Assembly (NCBI GenBank): GCA_963820995.1
Contig: CAWGCL010000011.1
Location: 1-64,000 of the forward strand
Reading direction: 5' to 3'
DNA length: 64,000 nt
DNA from: JAGTVG01 sp963820995
GTDB taxonomy: Bacteria; Bacteroidota; Bacteroidia; Cytophagales; Cyclobacteriaceae
Below, one piece after another: positions 30,382 through 39,879 of the stretch; position 1 is the stretch's first letter, and every line of letters begins with the position of its first letter. The translations under genes were made by a program, and so were the position numbers. The notes under the pieces were generated by a model. It searched no databases. It saw only the letters and a program-made list of their open reading frames with translations, and was not told the DNA's origin.

Positions 30382-32031
30382 ATGAAGCCTGTATTCCTTC
30401 CACTTCTTATCGTAATAGCGTTTCTCGGATCTTCATTTTCAGAAATGGGGCCTGCTGAAAAAAACACAAAGGATAGTCCCATGCCTGAAATAAAGAAAGA
30501 AAATGGGAAATATACCTTTTATGTGGATGGCAAACCTTTCCTTGTTCTCGGTGCCCAGTTATGGAATTCCAGTGCATGGAGCGATGTTTTGCCAGGTATC
30601 TGGCCTCAATTGAAAGAGATGAATAGTAATGCTATTGAGGCACCAATATATTGGCAGGATATCGAACCTGAGCCTGGAGTATTTAATTTTAAGGAATTAG
30701 ACGCATTAGTTTATGGTGCCCGGGAAAATGGATTGAGATTAATTTTATTATGGTTTGGATCATATAAAAATGGAAGCCTGGAATATACGCCAGACTGGGT
30801 AAGGGGAAATCCGGACAAGTTCCCTCGAATGCGAAACTCTTCCAATCAACCCGTTTATGTATTATCTGCTATATCCAGAACAAATTTGGAAGCCGATAAG
30901 AATGCTTTTGTGAAAGTAATGCAACATGTCAGGGAAATCGATAAAGAACATAAGACGGTTATTATGGTCCAGCCCGAAAATGAACCGGGAAGTCTTCAAA
31001 CCGATCGTGATTATAGCGATGAAGCCAATAAGCTATTTTTTGATTTGGTGCCTGTGGAATTGACAAAAGGTTTGAACAAGGAACCCGGGACCTGGCAGGA
31101 AGTATTTGGCATTGAAGCGGCAGAGGCTTTTAATGCTTTTTATATAGCCAAATACATTGATGAAATTGCCAAAGCAGGGAAAAAAGTATACCCATTGCCG
31201 ATGTACATTAATGTTTGGATTAAAGAAAATTATTTTCAAAGGCCTGGAGAATACCCCAGTGGAGGTCCTACTACAAACATGATCGATGTATGGAAAATTG
31301 CAGCTCCGGAACTGTTCACGATTGCCGTTGATATTTACCATCAAAATTATATGGATTTCAGATATCTGTGCGAGAAGTATAAAAGACCAGATAATCCACT
31401 TTTTATCCCCGAAATGGGAAATGGAATTAATTTTGCCCGGTATCAATTCTATGCACTTGGGGATTACGATGCCATGGGGATTGCACCTTATGGAGTGGAT
31501 CCATTTCATATTGATCCGGGCGTAAAAAGAGATAAAGAAAAACTCGATAATGTGTTTTCAGGGATAGCAGCAAACTATATGTTGTTTAGTAAGGCTTCTG
31601 AAAAGATATTAGAACTGCAGGGTACCGGAAACCTTAAGGCAGCAGTAGAAGAGCATGGATTGCCTGAAAAACTGCTCAGTTTTGAAAATTATGATGTATT
31701 ATTTCAATTCGGATATCCCCGTTTCAAAAAACCTGGCGATGTTACAGGAAGGGTTTTGATCGGACAATTAGCTGAAGATGAATTTTTGGTGCTTGGATTT
31801 GATTCAAAATTCATATTTAGACCAAAATACGGATCGGACTATTCAACAGTAGAGTTTGTAAGTGCTGAAGAGGGATTTTATAAAAACGGCACATGGCAAA
31901 AGACAAGGTTATGGAATGGAGATGCGCTGTATCATTCTGTTTTACCGCCTGAAGGGGCTATTCTGAAGATTAAATTAAGAAGGGTAACCACTGAGAAATC
32001 TCTTAAGGTGGCACCTAACTTTGAAAAATAA
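30382..32031 (+). CDS. Secreted DUF5597 / GH35-like beta-galactosidase-type glycosidase
   Basis: The 549-residue protein has a signal peptide and a GH-A clan TIM-barrel. FLVLGAQLWNSSAW begins the first strand, the acid/base Glu lies in VQPENEPGS (about 200), and the probable nucleophile Glu in FIPEMGNG (about 343). A C-terminal beta domain (about 450-549) fits DUF5597. Relatives remove terminal beta-galactose or related sugars. It faces the M14 peptidase gene convergently with a 92-base gap. Clan assignment is firm, substrate is not. Confidence 0.8.
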   Translation: MKPVFLPLLIVIAFLGSSFSEMGPAEKNTKDSPMPEIKKENGKYTFYVDGKPFLVLGAQLWNSSAWSDVLPGIWPQLKEMNSNAIEAPIYWQDIEPEPGVFNFKELDALVYGARENGLRLILLWFGSYKNGSLEYTPDWVRGNPDKFPRMRNSSNQPVYVLSAISRTNLEADKNAFVKVMQHVREIDKEHKTVIMVQPENEPGSLQTDRDYSDEANKLFFDLVPVELTKGLNKEPGTWQEVFGIEAAEAFNAFYIAKYIDEIAKAGKKVYPLPMYINVWIKENYFQRPGEYPSGGPTTNMIDVWKIAAPELFTIAVDIYHQNYMDFRYLCEKYKRPDNPLFIPEMGNGINFARYQFYALGDYDAMGIAPYGVDPFHIDPGVKRDKEKLDNVFSGIAANYMLFSKASEKILELQGTGNLKAAVEEHGLPEKLLSFENYDVLFQFGYPRFKKPGDVTGRVLIGQLAEDEFLVLGFDSKFIFRPKYGSDYSTVEFVSAEEGFYKNGTWQKTRLWNGDALYHSVLPPEGAILKIKLRRVTTEKSLKVAPNFEK

Positions 32032-32123
32032 GTTACAGAAATACCTATTTAAATATATCTCTAAAAGGATTTTACAGGGTTCGACCTAATTATTCAGTTC
32101 CATTTTCAGGGGCCGGTACTCTT

Positions 32124-33296
32124 TCAGTCAGTATAGAATTCATTTAATGCCATTACAGCACCTTTCCCAAAGGATAGATAATCATCTATTGTTAAATACT
32201 TCCCATCTGCCAGGTGAGATTGAGATAATTCAATGGTGGCGCTAGGGATTCCCTTATTATAAAAATAGGAACAAGAGGATCCTTTGAATTCAGAATGCCA
32301 ATTGCGAATGGGCCAGTATTTATCCATAACACTAGCCAGGCTGTCCAGCTCATGGCCCTCGAGGACAAAGACATTATATTGGTGAAACTGGGTGTGATTG
32401 TGAATATCGATAAATAAATCTATTTCATTTCCAGCCGTAAGCCAGTATTCTGCCCAGTTTTTAACTCCAGTAACTTCTGGTTGTTTCTTTTCATCGTTCA
32501 GCCAGATGTTATTCAGGTCTTCCATTTCCATATTATACCGGCTCGTCCCATTAAATATTCCATCAGGATTCATCATGGGAACAATAAAATAATTAAACCT
32601 CTTCCTGGCTGAGGCAGCATCCTCATCTTCAGATAAAAGAAACTGAATTAATCCTTCCGCCATAAAGCCCCCTGCATCTTCTCCCGCATGCTGTAATGCG
32701 AGTATTAAAATCGTCTTCTTTTCATCATCAGGTACTTTCTTATCAGTAATATGGACAAGAGAAATATTCCTTCCCTCTTTTGTTTTTGCCAATTGGTTGA
32801 TTTTAGCGTATTCTGATGATTTAACCCGTTCTAAAAAATCATTAATTCTCGAAACAGGATAGGGATGAGCATAAGCGATCCAGACAGACTCTTCTTCGAA
32901 AAGTTCAGTAAATTGAAAAGTATAAGATGCACTATCATATTTTACATCAGTGATCCTCTTCCAGTTTTCCTGATCATAACTGTAGACGGGTTGTGTATAA
33001 TCCGTATATACTATATGCGGCGTTTCACGGTATACACCTATCAAATTTCTAAGCTCGAAGGTCACGCGCTTATTTTTTATCTGCTCAGCTTTAAAATAGA
33101 ACCAGTAATACTGATCACCTATACTGTCTCTTTTTAACCAGTGATCAGTAGTTCCGGTAAAGAAGTTGGGACCTGCTTCAGTCAAATTCCCTATGCCACC
33201 TTTGTCAAAATCAGCTGATATTTTAACTGATGGAGGTTGGCAGGATATTGCCAATAATACCAATATCGGAGAAATTAAGTGTTGATATTTTTTCAT
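32124..33296 (-). CDS. M14-family zinc carboxypeptidase lipoprotein
   Basis: The leader ends in LAISC, a lipobox. A beta-rich N-terminal domain (about 25-150, FTELFEEESVWIAYAHPYP) matches the M14 N-terminal domain seen in cytosolic-carboxypeptidase-type enzymes. The catalytic domain has zinc ligands in LQHAGED (HxxE, about 201) and DIHNH (about 298), and the general-base Glu in TIELSQ (about 355). It should trim C-terminal residues from peptides in the periplasm or at the surface, perhaps from glycoproteins handled by this island. Confidence 0.82.
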   Translation of the reverse strand: MKKYQHLISPILVLLAISCQPPSVKISADFDKGGIGNLTEAGPNFFTGTTDHWLKRDSIGDQYYWFYFKAEQIKNKRVTFELRNLIGVYRETPHIVYTDYTQPVYSYDQENWKRITDVKYDSASYTFQFTELFEEESVWIAYAHPYPVSRINDFLERVKSSEYAKINQLAKTKEGRNISLVHITDKKVPDDEKKTILILALQHAGEDAGGFMAEGLIQFLLSEDEDAASARKRFNYFIVPMMNPDGIFNGTSRYNMEMEDLNNIWLNDEKKQPEVTGVKNWAEYWLTAGNEIDLFIDIHNHTQFHQYNVFVLEGHELDSLASVMDKYWPIRNWHSEFKGSSCSYFYNKGIPSATIELSQSHLADGKYLTIDDYLSFGKGAVMALNEFYTD

Positions 33297-33393
33297 TTTT
33301 AATTATTATATCTCAATTTAAAAAATATTTATATATCATGAGGTGATTTCTGTATTAATTGGATGACAGGGTTTTTTTTAATTTCAAATAAGA

Positions 33394-35130
33394 TTGAAAA
33401 GAAGAGATTTTTTACATAATTGCGGATATTCCAGCATTGGCCTGGCGTTGCCTTCTTATCTTATTTCCTGTTCGAACCTGTCTGATCGTGCTGGGGCTGG
33501 CGAAGAACATCAAACTGATATTGTCATTATAGGTGGAGGCTTAGGTGGTTGTGCTGCAGCCATTGCCGCATGTGGACAGGGGGTATCCGTGATTATGACA
33601 GAACCGACGGACTGGATTGGTGGGCAGGTATCACAGCAGGGGGTTCCGCCAGATGAACATCAATGGATTGAATCTTTTGGTCGTACAGCAAACTATGCAA
33701 GGTTTCGTGCCTTGATCAGGGATTATTATAAAGAAAATTATCAGTTGACTGGCACGGCTTTGAAAACCGAATATTTTAATCCCGGGAATGGGATGGTTTC
33801 CCGGTTATGTCATGAACCAAAAGTTGCGGTTGCTGTTCTTCAATCTATGCTTCAACCCTTTATTAAATCTGGCAAACTCAGGATATTTCTGGATACAAAG
33901 CCCAAAAGGGCCCTTGTTGATACTGATAAGGTTCTGGCAGTGGCCTGCGTAAATGTTCTTTCTGGCGATGAAATTGTTTTTTACGGGGATATGTTTATTG
34001 ATGCCAGTGAAGAAGGAGATTTACTGCCTTTGACTGGGACTGAATATGTTCTGGGAGCAGAATCACAACTCCAGACAAAGGAGCCTCATGCACCCGAGAA
34101 AGCAAATAGTGGCAATATTCAGGCTTTGACCTGGTGCTTAGCCATAGATCATATGGAAGGACAGGACCATACAATTGAAAAACCGGATACTTATGATTTT
34201 TGGAAAGACCATATCCCGGAATTAAATCCACCGTGGTCAGGGAAATTGCTGTCCCTGAGTTATTCTAATCCAAGAACCCTGGAAGCAAAGGCACTTTCAT
34301 TTGTGCCGCCTTCAAAGTCGGAGCCGGCTCCTCCTACACCATCACTGAATTTGTGGCTTTACAGAAGGGTCATTGATAAAAGTAACTTCCAAACCGGTTC
34401 TTTTGAAAGTGATATAACTTTGGTTAACTGGCCCCAAAATGACTATATGATTGGGAATATCACTGATGTTCCTGAAAAAGAACGAAAGCGAAACCTCTAT
34501 CAGGCTAAACAACTCAGTTTGTCTTTATTGTATTGGCTTCAAACTGAAGCTCCCCGGCCGGATGGGAAACAAGGCTGGAAAGGTCTGCGATTGAGAAAAG
34601 ATGCGTTCGACACTAATGATGGACTGGCAAAATATCCTTACATCCGCGAGTCCAGGAGAATAAAGTCAGAATTTACGGTTTATGAGCAGCACCTTTCACT
34701 TGAAGAAAGGGCAAAGGCATATAAAAATTCTGATGAACTTGTTTTGGCAAGCCCCTTTAATGACTCTGTAGGAATAGGTTATTATCATCTTGATCTTCAC
34801 CCCAGCACAGGAGGGAATAATTATATCGATATGGCTAGTGTGCCATTTCAGATTCCTCTGGGGGCCATGATACCCGAAAGAATTGAAAATTTAATTCCAG
34901 GTTGTAAGAATATTGGAACCACTCATATCTCGAATGGTTGTTATAGATTGCACCCTGTAGAATGGTCTATCGGAGAAGCGGCAGGTCAACTTTGTGCTTA
35001 CGTAATAAGAAAAAAAATACTACCGAGAGCTGTTCGGAATACAAAGAAAGAATTATTGGAATTTCAATCACTTCTGATAAAGAACGGCATTGAACTTGAA
35101 TGGTCTAAGTTGAAAAAATATCCGTCTTAG
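33394..35130 (+). CDS. Tat-exported FAD-dependent oxidoreductase
   Basis: The leader KRRDFLHNCG is twin-arginine-like and is followed by ISCS, which could also act as a lipobox. The start is TTG 33394; no ATG is available. The FAD site is clear: IVIIGGGLGGCAAAIAA (about 45), then TDWIGGQVSQQG. This matches the FAD-dependent oxidoreductase group PF12831. The C-terminal part HISNGCYRLHP and WSIGEAAGQ closes the FAD domain as in that group. The substrate is unknown; relatives often lie in carbohydrate and aromatic catabolic loci. It ends with TAG. Confidence 0.82.
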   Translation: MKRRDFLHNCGYSSIGLALPSYLISCSNLSDRAGAGEEHQTDIVIIGGGLGGCAAAIAACGQGVSVIMTEPTDWIGGQVSQQGVPPDEHQWIESFGRTANYARFRALIRDYYKENYQLTGTALKTEYFNPGNGMVSRLCHEPKVAVAVLQSMLQPFIKSGKLRIFLDTKPKRALVDTDKVLAVACVNVLSGDEIVFYGDMFIDASEEGDLLPLTGTEYVLGAESQLQTKEPHAPEKANSGNIQALTWCLAIDHMEGQDHTIEKPDTYDFWKDHIPELNPPWSGKLLSLSYSNPRTLEAKALSFVPPSKSEPAPPTPSLNLWLYRRVIDKSNFQTGSFESDITLVNWPQNDYMIGNITDVPEKERKRNLYQAKQLSLSLLYWLQTEAPRPDGKQGWKGLRLRKDAFDTNDGLAKYPYIRESRRIKSEFTVYEQHLSLEERAKAYKNSDELVLASPFNDSVGIGYYHLDLHPSTGGNNYIDMASVPFQIPLGAMIPERIENLIPGCKNIGTTHISNGCYRLHPVEWSIGEAAGQLCAYVIRKKILPRAVRNTKKELLEFQSLLIKNGIELEWSKLKKYPS

Positions 35131-35141
35131 ATAAAGCCTGG

Positions 35142-35178
35142 CCTGTATCCTTTTAATTCCTAGCAGGATGTGTACAGG
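35142..35178. terminator. Imperfect hairpin between convergent genes
   Basis: CCTGTA-TCC (35142-35150) can pair with GGA and TACAGG (35166-35178) with a bulge and a 15-base loop. It lies between the FAD oxidoreductase (+) and the PP2C-like gene (-), where a shared terminator would be expected. The match is modest. Confidence 0.3.
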
Positions 35179-35239
35179 TTTAAAGATTCAAATAAACTGA
35201 ATATGCAAAAAGCAGCATATATAAAATTTCAGAAATTCA

Positions 35240-36043
35240 TCAATTAATAATTCTGACTATGCCTAAATCGTCATAAGGCATCAGTCCATGTTCTTCTTGC
35301 AGAATTTTGAATTTTTGTCCCAGCATATTGTCACTGTCCTTTAATGTTTCATCGATCAGGAGATATCGCACCGGATCAATGGACTGTTGCCGTTTCTCTG
35401 TAATGGGATAAAATTTTGAGATCCCATCCGTGGATATTGAAATATCTGATTGGTTCTCAAAAGTAAAGGTTTTTGTATATTGTTCTATCCATTGATCAAA
35501 GGGTATGTCAAGATGATAGGCTATATAATCAGGGATATTATGCTGATCAATTTCTTCTATTATTTTGTCATGAACAATCAGTCCATCGCCACTTATATTT
35601 ATCCAGGCTGATTTGCCAGGTATGTTATATACTAACAAAATGATCGTGCTAAGGATTTCGGTCAATTCGGTGCCTAGAAGATGATGTGACTTTTTGAGAT
35701 CCTCGAAGACCTGATTCAATAAAAATCTTCCAATAAATGGAGCATCAACCACCTGTAAGCTGAATTCAGGTTTAATTCTTTCTAGATGGAGAAACATTTT
35801 ATACGCCTTCTTCAATATTTTCCCATACAAAGCGGAAGCAAAAAAGGATTCTTGCCCGCTGGAACAACCATCAAAAACAGCTGCAACTATCCATTCATTA
35901 CTGATTCTTTCTGCCAACACATAGTCCTCTGTATGTGTGTCGTGCAACTTTCCGGTTTTATTTAACAGATAAATATTCATTTTATCTAATTTATCGAAAA
36001 TGATGGTTTTGATATAACCAATTGGATTTTTTTTATTCCTCAT
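35240..36043 (-). CDS. PP2C-like serine/threonine protein phosphatase
   Basis: The protein is a single PP2C-type domain without signal peptide or membrane segment. Visible motifs are HTEDYVLAER, the metal-binding AAVFDGCSSG (replacing the usual DGHGG, as in PP2C_2-type members), ISISTDGISKF and the closing DDLGIVRI. ATG 36043 gives 267 residues; ATG 35980 (MNIYLLNKTGK) is an equally good start that removes a charged extension. It would dephosphorylate proteins in the cytoplasm. No kinase, FHA or von Willebrand partner lies nearby, so its target is unknown, and it is the only clear signalling gene in the island. Confidence 0.65.
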   Translation of the reverse strand: MRNKKNPIGYIKTIIFDKLDKMNIYLLNKTGKLHDTHTEDYVLAERISNEWIVAAVFDGCSSGQESFFASALYGKILKKAYKMFLHLERIKPEFSLQVVDAPFIGRFLLNQVFEDLKKSHHLLGTELTEILSTIILLVYNIPGKSAWINISGDGLIVHDKIIEEIDQHNIPDYIAYHLDIPFDQWIEQYTKTFTFENQSDISISTDGISKFYPITEKRQQSIDPVRYLLIDETLKDSDNMLGQKFKILQEEHGLMPYDDLGIVRIIN

Positions 36044-36215
36044 TTGTGTTTTTTTATAAGTGAAATAAACGGGTATAAACCCAAAACCAATAAATTAATT
36101 TTATGATTGGCTGGAAATTTTTTAATTCAATTATTTTTCATTCTACAGATAAGAGTCTAGATTTATATTGTTCCAGAATATGTTTATCATTTTTTAATTT
36201 ATAAAAGACATTCAA

Positions 36216-37268
36216 ATGAGCAATCCAAAGAATAAATTATCCGTTTCACGTCGAAAATTTTTAGCAACTTCAGGTACAATTGCGGCCGGTCTGGTAACAA
36301 CCTCAAATGCTGTATTAGGAGCACCAGGTATATTAAAATTTTATGGGAAACATGATTCATTGATCAAAGGTGTTCAGATTGGCGTGATCACCTATTCTTT
36401 TAGAAGCATGGAAGACCAGAGTGCAGAAGCTACGCTTAAATATGTTAAGGATTGTGGCATCAGTGCGATTGAATTGATGGGTGGGCCTGCTGAAAGTTTT
36501 GCGGGAATGCCTGAAACTAGCGTTGATAGACGTACCTATTTCGGCTTAATGCGAAAAGCCAGGGGAGGAGAGTTAAGCGATGATGAACAAAAGCAATATG
36601 ATGAATTGAAATCAGAAATGGATGCTTATAATAAAAGTGTTATTGAATGGCGTACTAAAGTGTCCATGGATAAGTTTACTGAATTTAAGAAAATGTATGC
36701 AGACGCCGGGGTAAGCATTTATGCATTTAAGCCTAATGCATTTGGTGTGAGAAACTCTGATGCAGAAATTGACTATGGATTCAGGGCAGCTAAAGCTTTA
36801 GGTGCCAACCAGGTAACCCTCGAATTACCAGGCAATGATGCACATACGCAGAAACTTGGAGAATTTGGCTCTAAATATAAGATATATATTGCTTATCACG
36901 GGCATGAGCAACAAACACCTACCTGGTGGGATACGGCTTTGGGACAGTCTGAATACAATGCCATGAACCTGGATCTTGGTCATTACGTGGCAGCAGGTAA
37001 TCCTAATCCACTTGACCTGATCAAGGAAAAACATGACCGGATTAAAAGTATGCATATAAAAGACAGACAGAATCCTAAGCATGGGAAAGGTAATCTTCCA
37101 TGGGGTGAAGGTGATACACCAATAATTAAGGCATTGAAATTGATGAGTAAAAATCAGTATAATTTTCCAGCAACCATAGAACTGGAATATGAAGTGCCGG
37201 AGGGATCAGATCCGGTTAAAGAAGTAACCAAATGTATGGATTTCTGTAGAAAGGGCATGGGGGCTTAA
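36216..37268 (+). CDS. Tat-exported sugar phosphate isomerase/epimerase-type TIM-barrel protein
   Basis: The leader VSRRKFLATSG is a clear twin-arginine signal. The body is an AP-endonuclease-2-type barrel with metal and catalytic residues in order: AIELMGG, TLELPGN, IAYHGHE, MNLDLGHY, MHIKDRQ and a closing TIELEYE. Relatives isomerise or epimerise keto-sugars and inositols using a divalent metal. A Glu/Lys-rich insert at about 100-160 (MRKARGGELSDDEQK) extends the barrel. Its periplasmic location fits the exported Gfo/Idh enzymes, which could pass sugars to it. Confidence 0.82.
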   Translation: MSNPKNKLSVSRRKFLATSGTIAAGLVTTSNAVLGAPGILKFYGKHDSLIKGVQIGVITYSFRSMEDQSAEATLKYVKDCGISAIELMGGPAESFAGMPETSVDRRTYFGLMRKARGGELSDDEQKQYDELKSEMDAYNKSVIEWRTKVSMDKFTEFKKMYADAGVSIYAFKPNAFGVRNSDAEIDYGFRAAKALGANQVTLELPGNDAHTQKLGEFGSKYKIYIAYHGHEQQTPTWWDTALGQSEYNAMNLDLGHYVAAGNPNPLDLIKEKHDRIKSMHIKDRQNPKHGKGNLPWGEGDTPIIKALKLMSKNQYNFPATIELEYEVPEGSDPVKEVTKCMDFCRKGMGA

Positions 37269-37506
37269 AAACAGGTATTTTGTAAATTCCTGAATCCTCA
37301 GATTCTTTTTTAATCTTTTTGGAGAATCCCTATGTGCCGTTTGTGCATTTCTGTTTATAAATCCATAGACGATTCTGCCTGAAAACTTTGGATAAATTAG
37401 TCAGAATCCTGAGGATTTATTATATAGCGGGGTAATCCTTTAGTTTGGTCTTGCAATGTTCAAATTTATCTGACATCATTTTTTCAACGAAAATGTAAAT
37501 CAAAAA

Positions 37507-38478
37507 ATGAACGTCAACCGGAATTTGTTTCTTATACTGTTGATCACAAGTGTTTTGGTTCAATGCACTTCACCTAGTCAAAAGATAGATTTAAATTCAC
37601 ATCCATATAAAATATATCCTGAAGTAAACAGTAATAGACCTGATCTGGTTTCTCCTTTCACTACCGGAGAAAATCAGGATTATATAATTGCAATCACAAA
37701 GGATAAGTCATTTGCTATTATACCTGTTACCTTAAGTAATGATAGGGGCATATGCAAACAACTGATTATTGATACCCTGGATTTCCCGAATCTAGCAGAA
37801 TATGGGCTGCATGCTGAAAATGAATTGGACCAAATAAAGACCATAACTGGCTGGCCTCTGGATACTATTACATATTTGGGCCGGCCTGAAAGGCTTTCTC
37901 ATGGTGGATTTATGGCTGCGGATGAGGACATCCTGTCCGTGATAAGAGCTGATAACCGCATTGTAATGAAACTGGATCTAACACATCCGGAATTAGCTAA
38001 ACCTTTATTCTATGTATTGAACATGATGGATATGGATCTTTCCCTTGACCGTTGGAATATGGCCAAACATCGATGGGATAATATATCCTCCTTTTATTAT
38101 AATGGAAGTAAGGTACATACAGAAGCATATGATACGAAAGGAGGCCAGAGATCAATTTTTAACGATAGCATTCAAGGGGCTTTTCATATTAAATTGTGGC
38201 ATGAGTTTAGTAATAATGAAATAAGTTTTTTAAAAGAAAAATACGGACATCTCGCTGAAGAGGAGATGGAAGAATTTAAGGCCAGACTCAGCTATTTAAA
38301 TGTGGGTGAAATGCAGCCTCAATATATTATGAGGTATGGATTTTATGAAGGGCATACCTTTTGGCGGGCTTGCCCAATAGCCATATCATTTATTTTCGGT
38401 TTTAAAAGCCTCCACGAACTCGATGATTTATTTGAAGGCAAGTTAAATGAGGTTGTTGTCAGACAGTATACTTTGTAA
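37507..38478 (+). CDS. Lipoprotein of unknown function
   Basis: I do not recognise this 323-residue protein. It has a lipoprotein leader ending in VLVQC and is predicted to sit on a membrane face. The middle contains GRPERLSHGGFMAADED and the Met/Asp-rich LNMMDMDLSLDRWNM. A segment WHEFSNNEISFLKEKYG looks helical. No enzyme motif is obvious. It is alone between an isomerase and an aldo/keto reductase, with gaps of 238 and 362 bases, so it is probably transcribed separately. Confidence 0.65.
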   Translation: MNVNRNLFLILLITSVLVQCTSPSQKIDLNSHPYKIYPEVNSNRPDLVSPFTTGENQDYIIAITKDKSFAIIPVTLSNDRGICKQLIIDTLDFPNLAEYGLHAENELDQIKTITGWPLDTITYLGRPERLSHGGFMAADEDILSVIRADNRIVMKLDLTHPELAKPLFYVLNMMDMDLSLDRWNMAKHRWDNISSFYYNGSKVHTEAYDTKGGQRSIFNDSIQGAFHIKLWHEFSNNEISFLKEKYGHLAEEEMEEFKARLSYLNVGEMQPQYIMRYGFYEGHTFWRACPIAISFIFGFKSLHELDDLFEGKLNEVVVRQYTL

Positions 38479-38840
38479 TAACAAATTAAGGAATTGATTT
38501 AAAATATAACCTTGATTTTCCGTTATTAGAATTTGATCTAATAATTAATCGAATCTTGTTCCTATTCGAAATTGTAGTATTCTCGTCAAATAATCACAGA
38601 CTTTAAAAGACAGCACGCACTAGTACTTCAGATATTCTTGGGTATGCGTAATGGCAGATGATAAAAACGATTTGATTATATCTTCAATTGGTTTCTGCTC
38701 ATACGAAATAAGCTGGGCAAAACCTTAATATTTCTATTCCTTTAAATGGAAATAATTCTCCCATGTCATTGATTATTTTCTTTTTTTCTTAAATTTATGT
38801 AATACCTAAAATTGAACTGAAATTATATTTTTTATCGCAC
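38479..38840. other. Intergenic region before the aldo/keto reductase operon
   Basis: These 362 bases hold no open frame of note, no repeat and no strong hairpin. The promoter for the two-gene aldo/keto reductase-Gfo/Idh operon should lie here; an AT-rich TATATTTT near 38825 is too close to the start to be trusted. Confidence 0.4.
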
Positions 38841-39863
38841 ATGGGAACACGACGTGAATTTTTAAAAAAAACAACTGCACTTACAGCCTATGGTATTTTT
38901 TCTAACTGGGCTACTTCATGCACAACATCTGATAAGTTGGGCACAGTCCTGCCTCAAAGACAAATTATTCGAAATGGTGAAAAAACCACTTCATTTTGTA
39001 TGGGAGGGTACCATCTGGGACTTGCTGAAAATGAAAAGATGGCTGAAAAAATGGTCGATAGGGCCATTGAGATGGGTGTTAGATTCTTTGATAATGCCCG
39101 AGTATACCACCAGGGCTATTCTGAAGAATTGTATGGGAAGTTCCTGATCCCAAAATATCGCGACCAGGTTTTTGTAATGACCAAAAGTTATTCAAAAACC
39201 GCAGATGATGCGCGTAAGGATCTCGATTTGTCATTGTCTGCCCTGAAAACTGATTATGTAGATCTTTGGCAGATACATACGGTTACAACCAGCGAAGATG
39301 TAGATGAACGCTTCAATAATGGTGTAATTGATGCATTCCTGGAAGCTAAGGAAAAAGGGAAAGCCAGGTATATAGGGTTTACATCTCATCAGAATCCTTC
39401 AACGATTATGCATTTTCTGGACCTCCTGGAAAAACGTGGGCTGGAAATGGATACATGCCAAATGCCACTAAATGTATGTGATCCCAACTTCGAATCCTTT
39501 CAATATGGTGCTTTGCCTGCCTTGTTAGAACGTGAATATGGTGTAATTGCTATGAAAACAATGGCAGGAGGGAGTATGATGGGTAAACGAATTGATACAA
39601 CACCCAGGGATATAGCCACTGAGGATATTCCAAACGTGGTTGAAAACGCTCCCATATCTTATGCAGAACTGCACCAGTATGTATATGCCTTGCCAATTTC
39701 ATCATTGTGCAGTGGTTGTGATACTTTACAGCGGTTGGAAGACAATATTAAGGTGCTACAAGGCCTTAAAAACCTTTCTAAAACTGATATGCAATCATTG
39801 GAGGCAAGGGTGAAGCCATTCTCCGGCTACCTGGTTGAAAACTATAAAAGGGTATTCGATTAA
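38841..39863 (+). CDS. Tat-exported aldo/keto reductase
   Basis: The leader TRREFLKKTTA is twin-arginine type, with a Cys at TSCTTS. The catalytic tetrad is visible: Asp and Tyr in FFDNARVYHQGYSE (about 84 and 89), Lys in VMTKSYS (about 114) and His in LWQIHTV (about 145). The C-terminal SSLCSGCDTLQRLEDN matches the AKR end; its paired Cys residues resemble the shortened ferredoxin-like tail of some family members but are too few for a 4Fe-4S cluster. It should reduce or oxidise a sugar carbonyl with NADP. The Gfo/Idh gene follows after 16 bases, so the two form an operon. Confidence 0.85.
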   Translation: MGTRREFLKKTTALTAYGIFSNWATSCTTSDKLGTVLPQRQIIRNGEKTTSFCMGGYHLGLAENEKMAEKMVDRAIEMGVRFFDNARVYHQGYSEELYGKFLIPKYRDQVFVMTKSYSKTADDARKDLDLSLSALKTDYVDLWQIHTVTTSEDVDERFNNGVIDAFLEAKEKGKARYIGFTSHQNPSTIMHFLDLLEKRGLEMDTCQMPLNVCDPNFESFQYGALPALLEREYGVIAMKTMAGGSMMGKRIDTTPRDIATEDIPNVVENAPISYAELHQYVYALPISSLCSGCDTLQRLEDNIKVLQGLKNLSKTDMQSLEARVKPFSGYLVENYKRVFD

Positions 39864-39879
39864 AAATAAATAAACTAAT

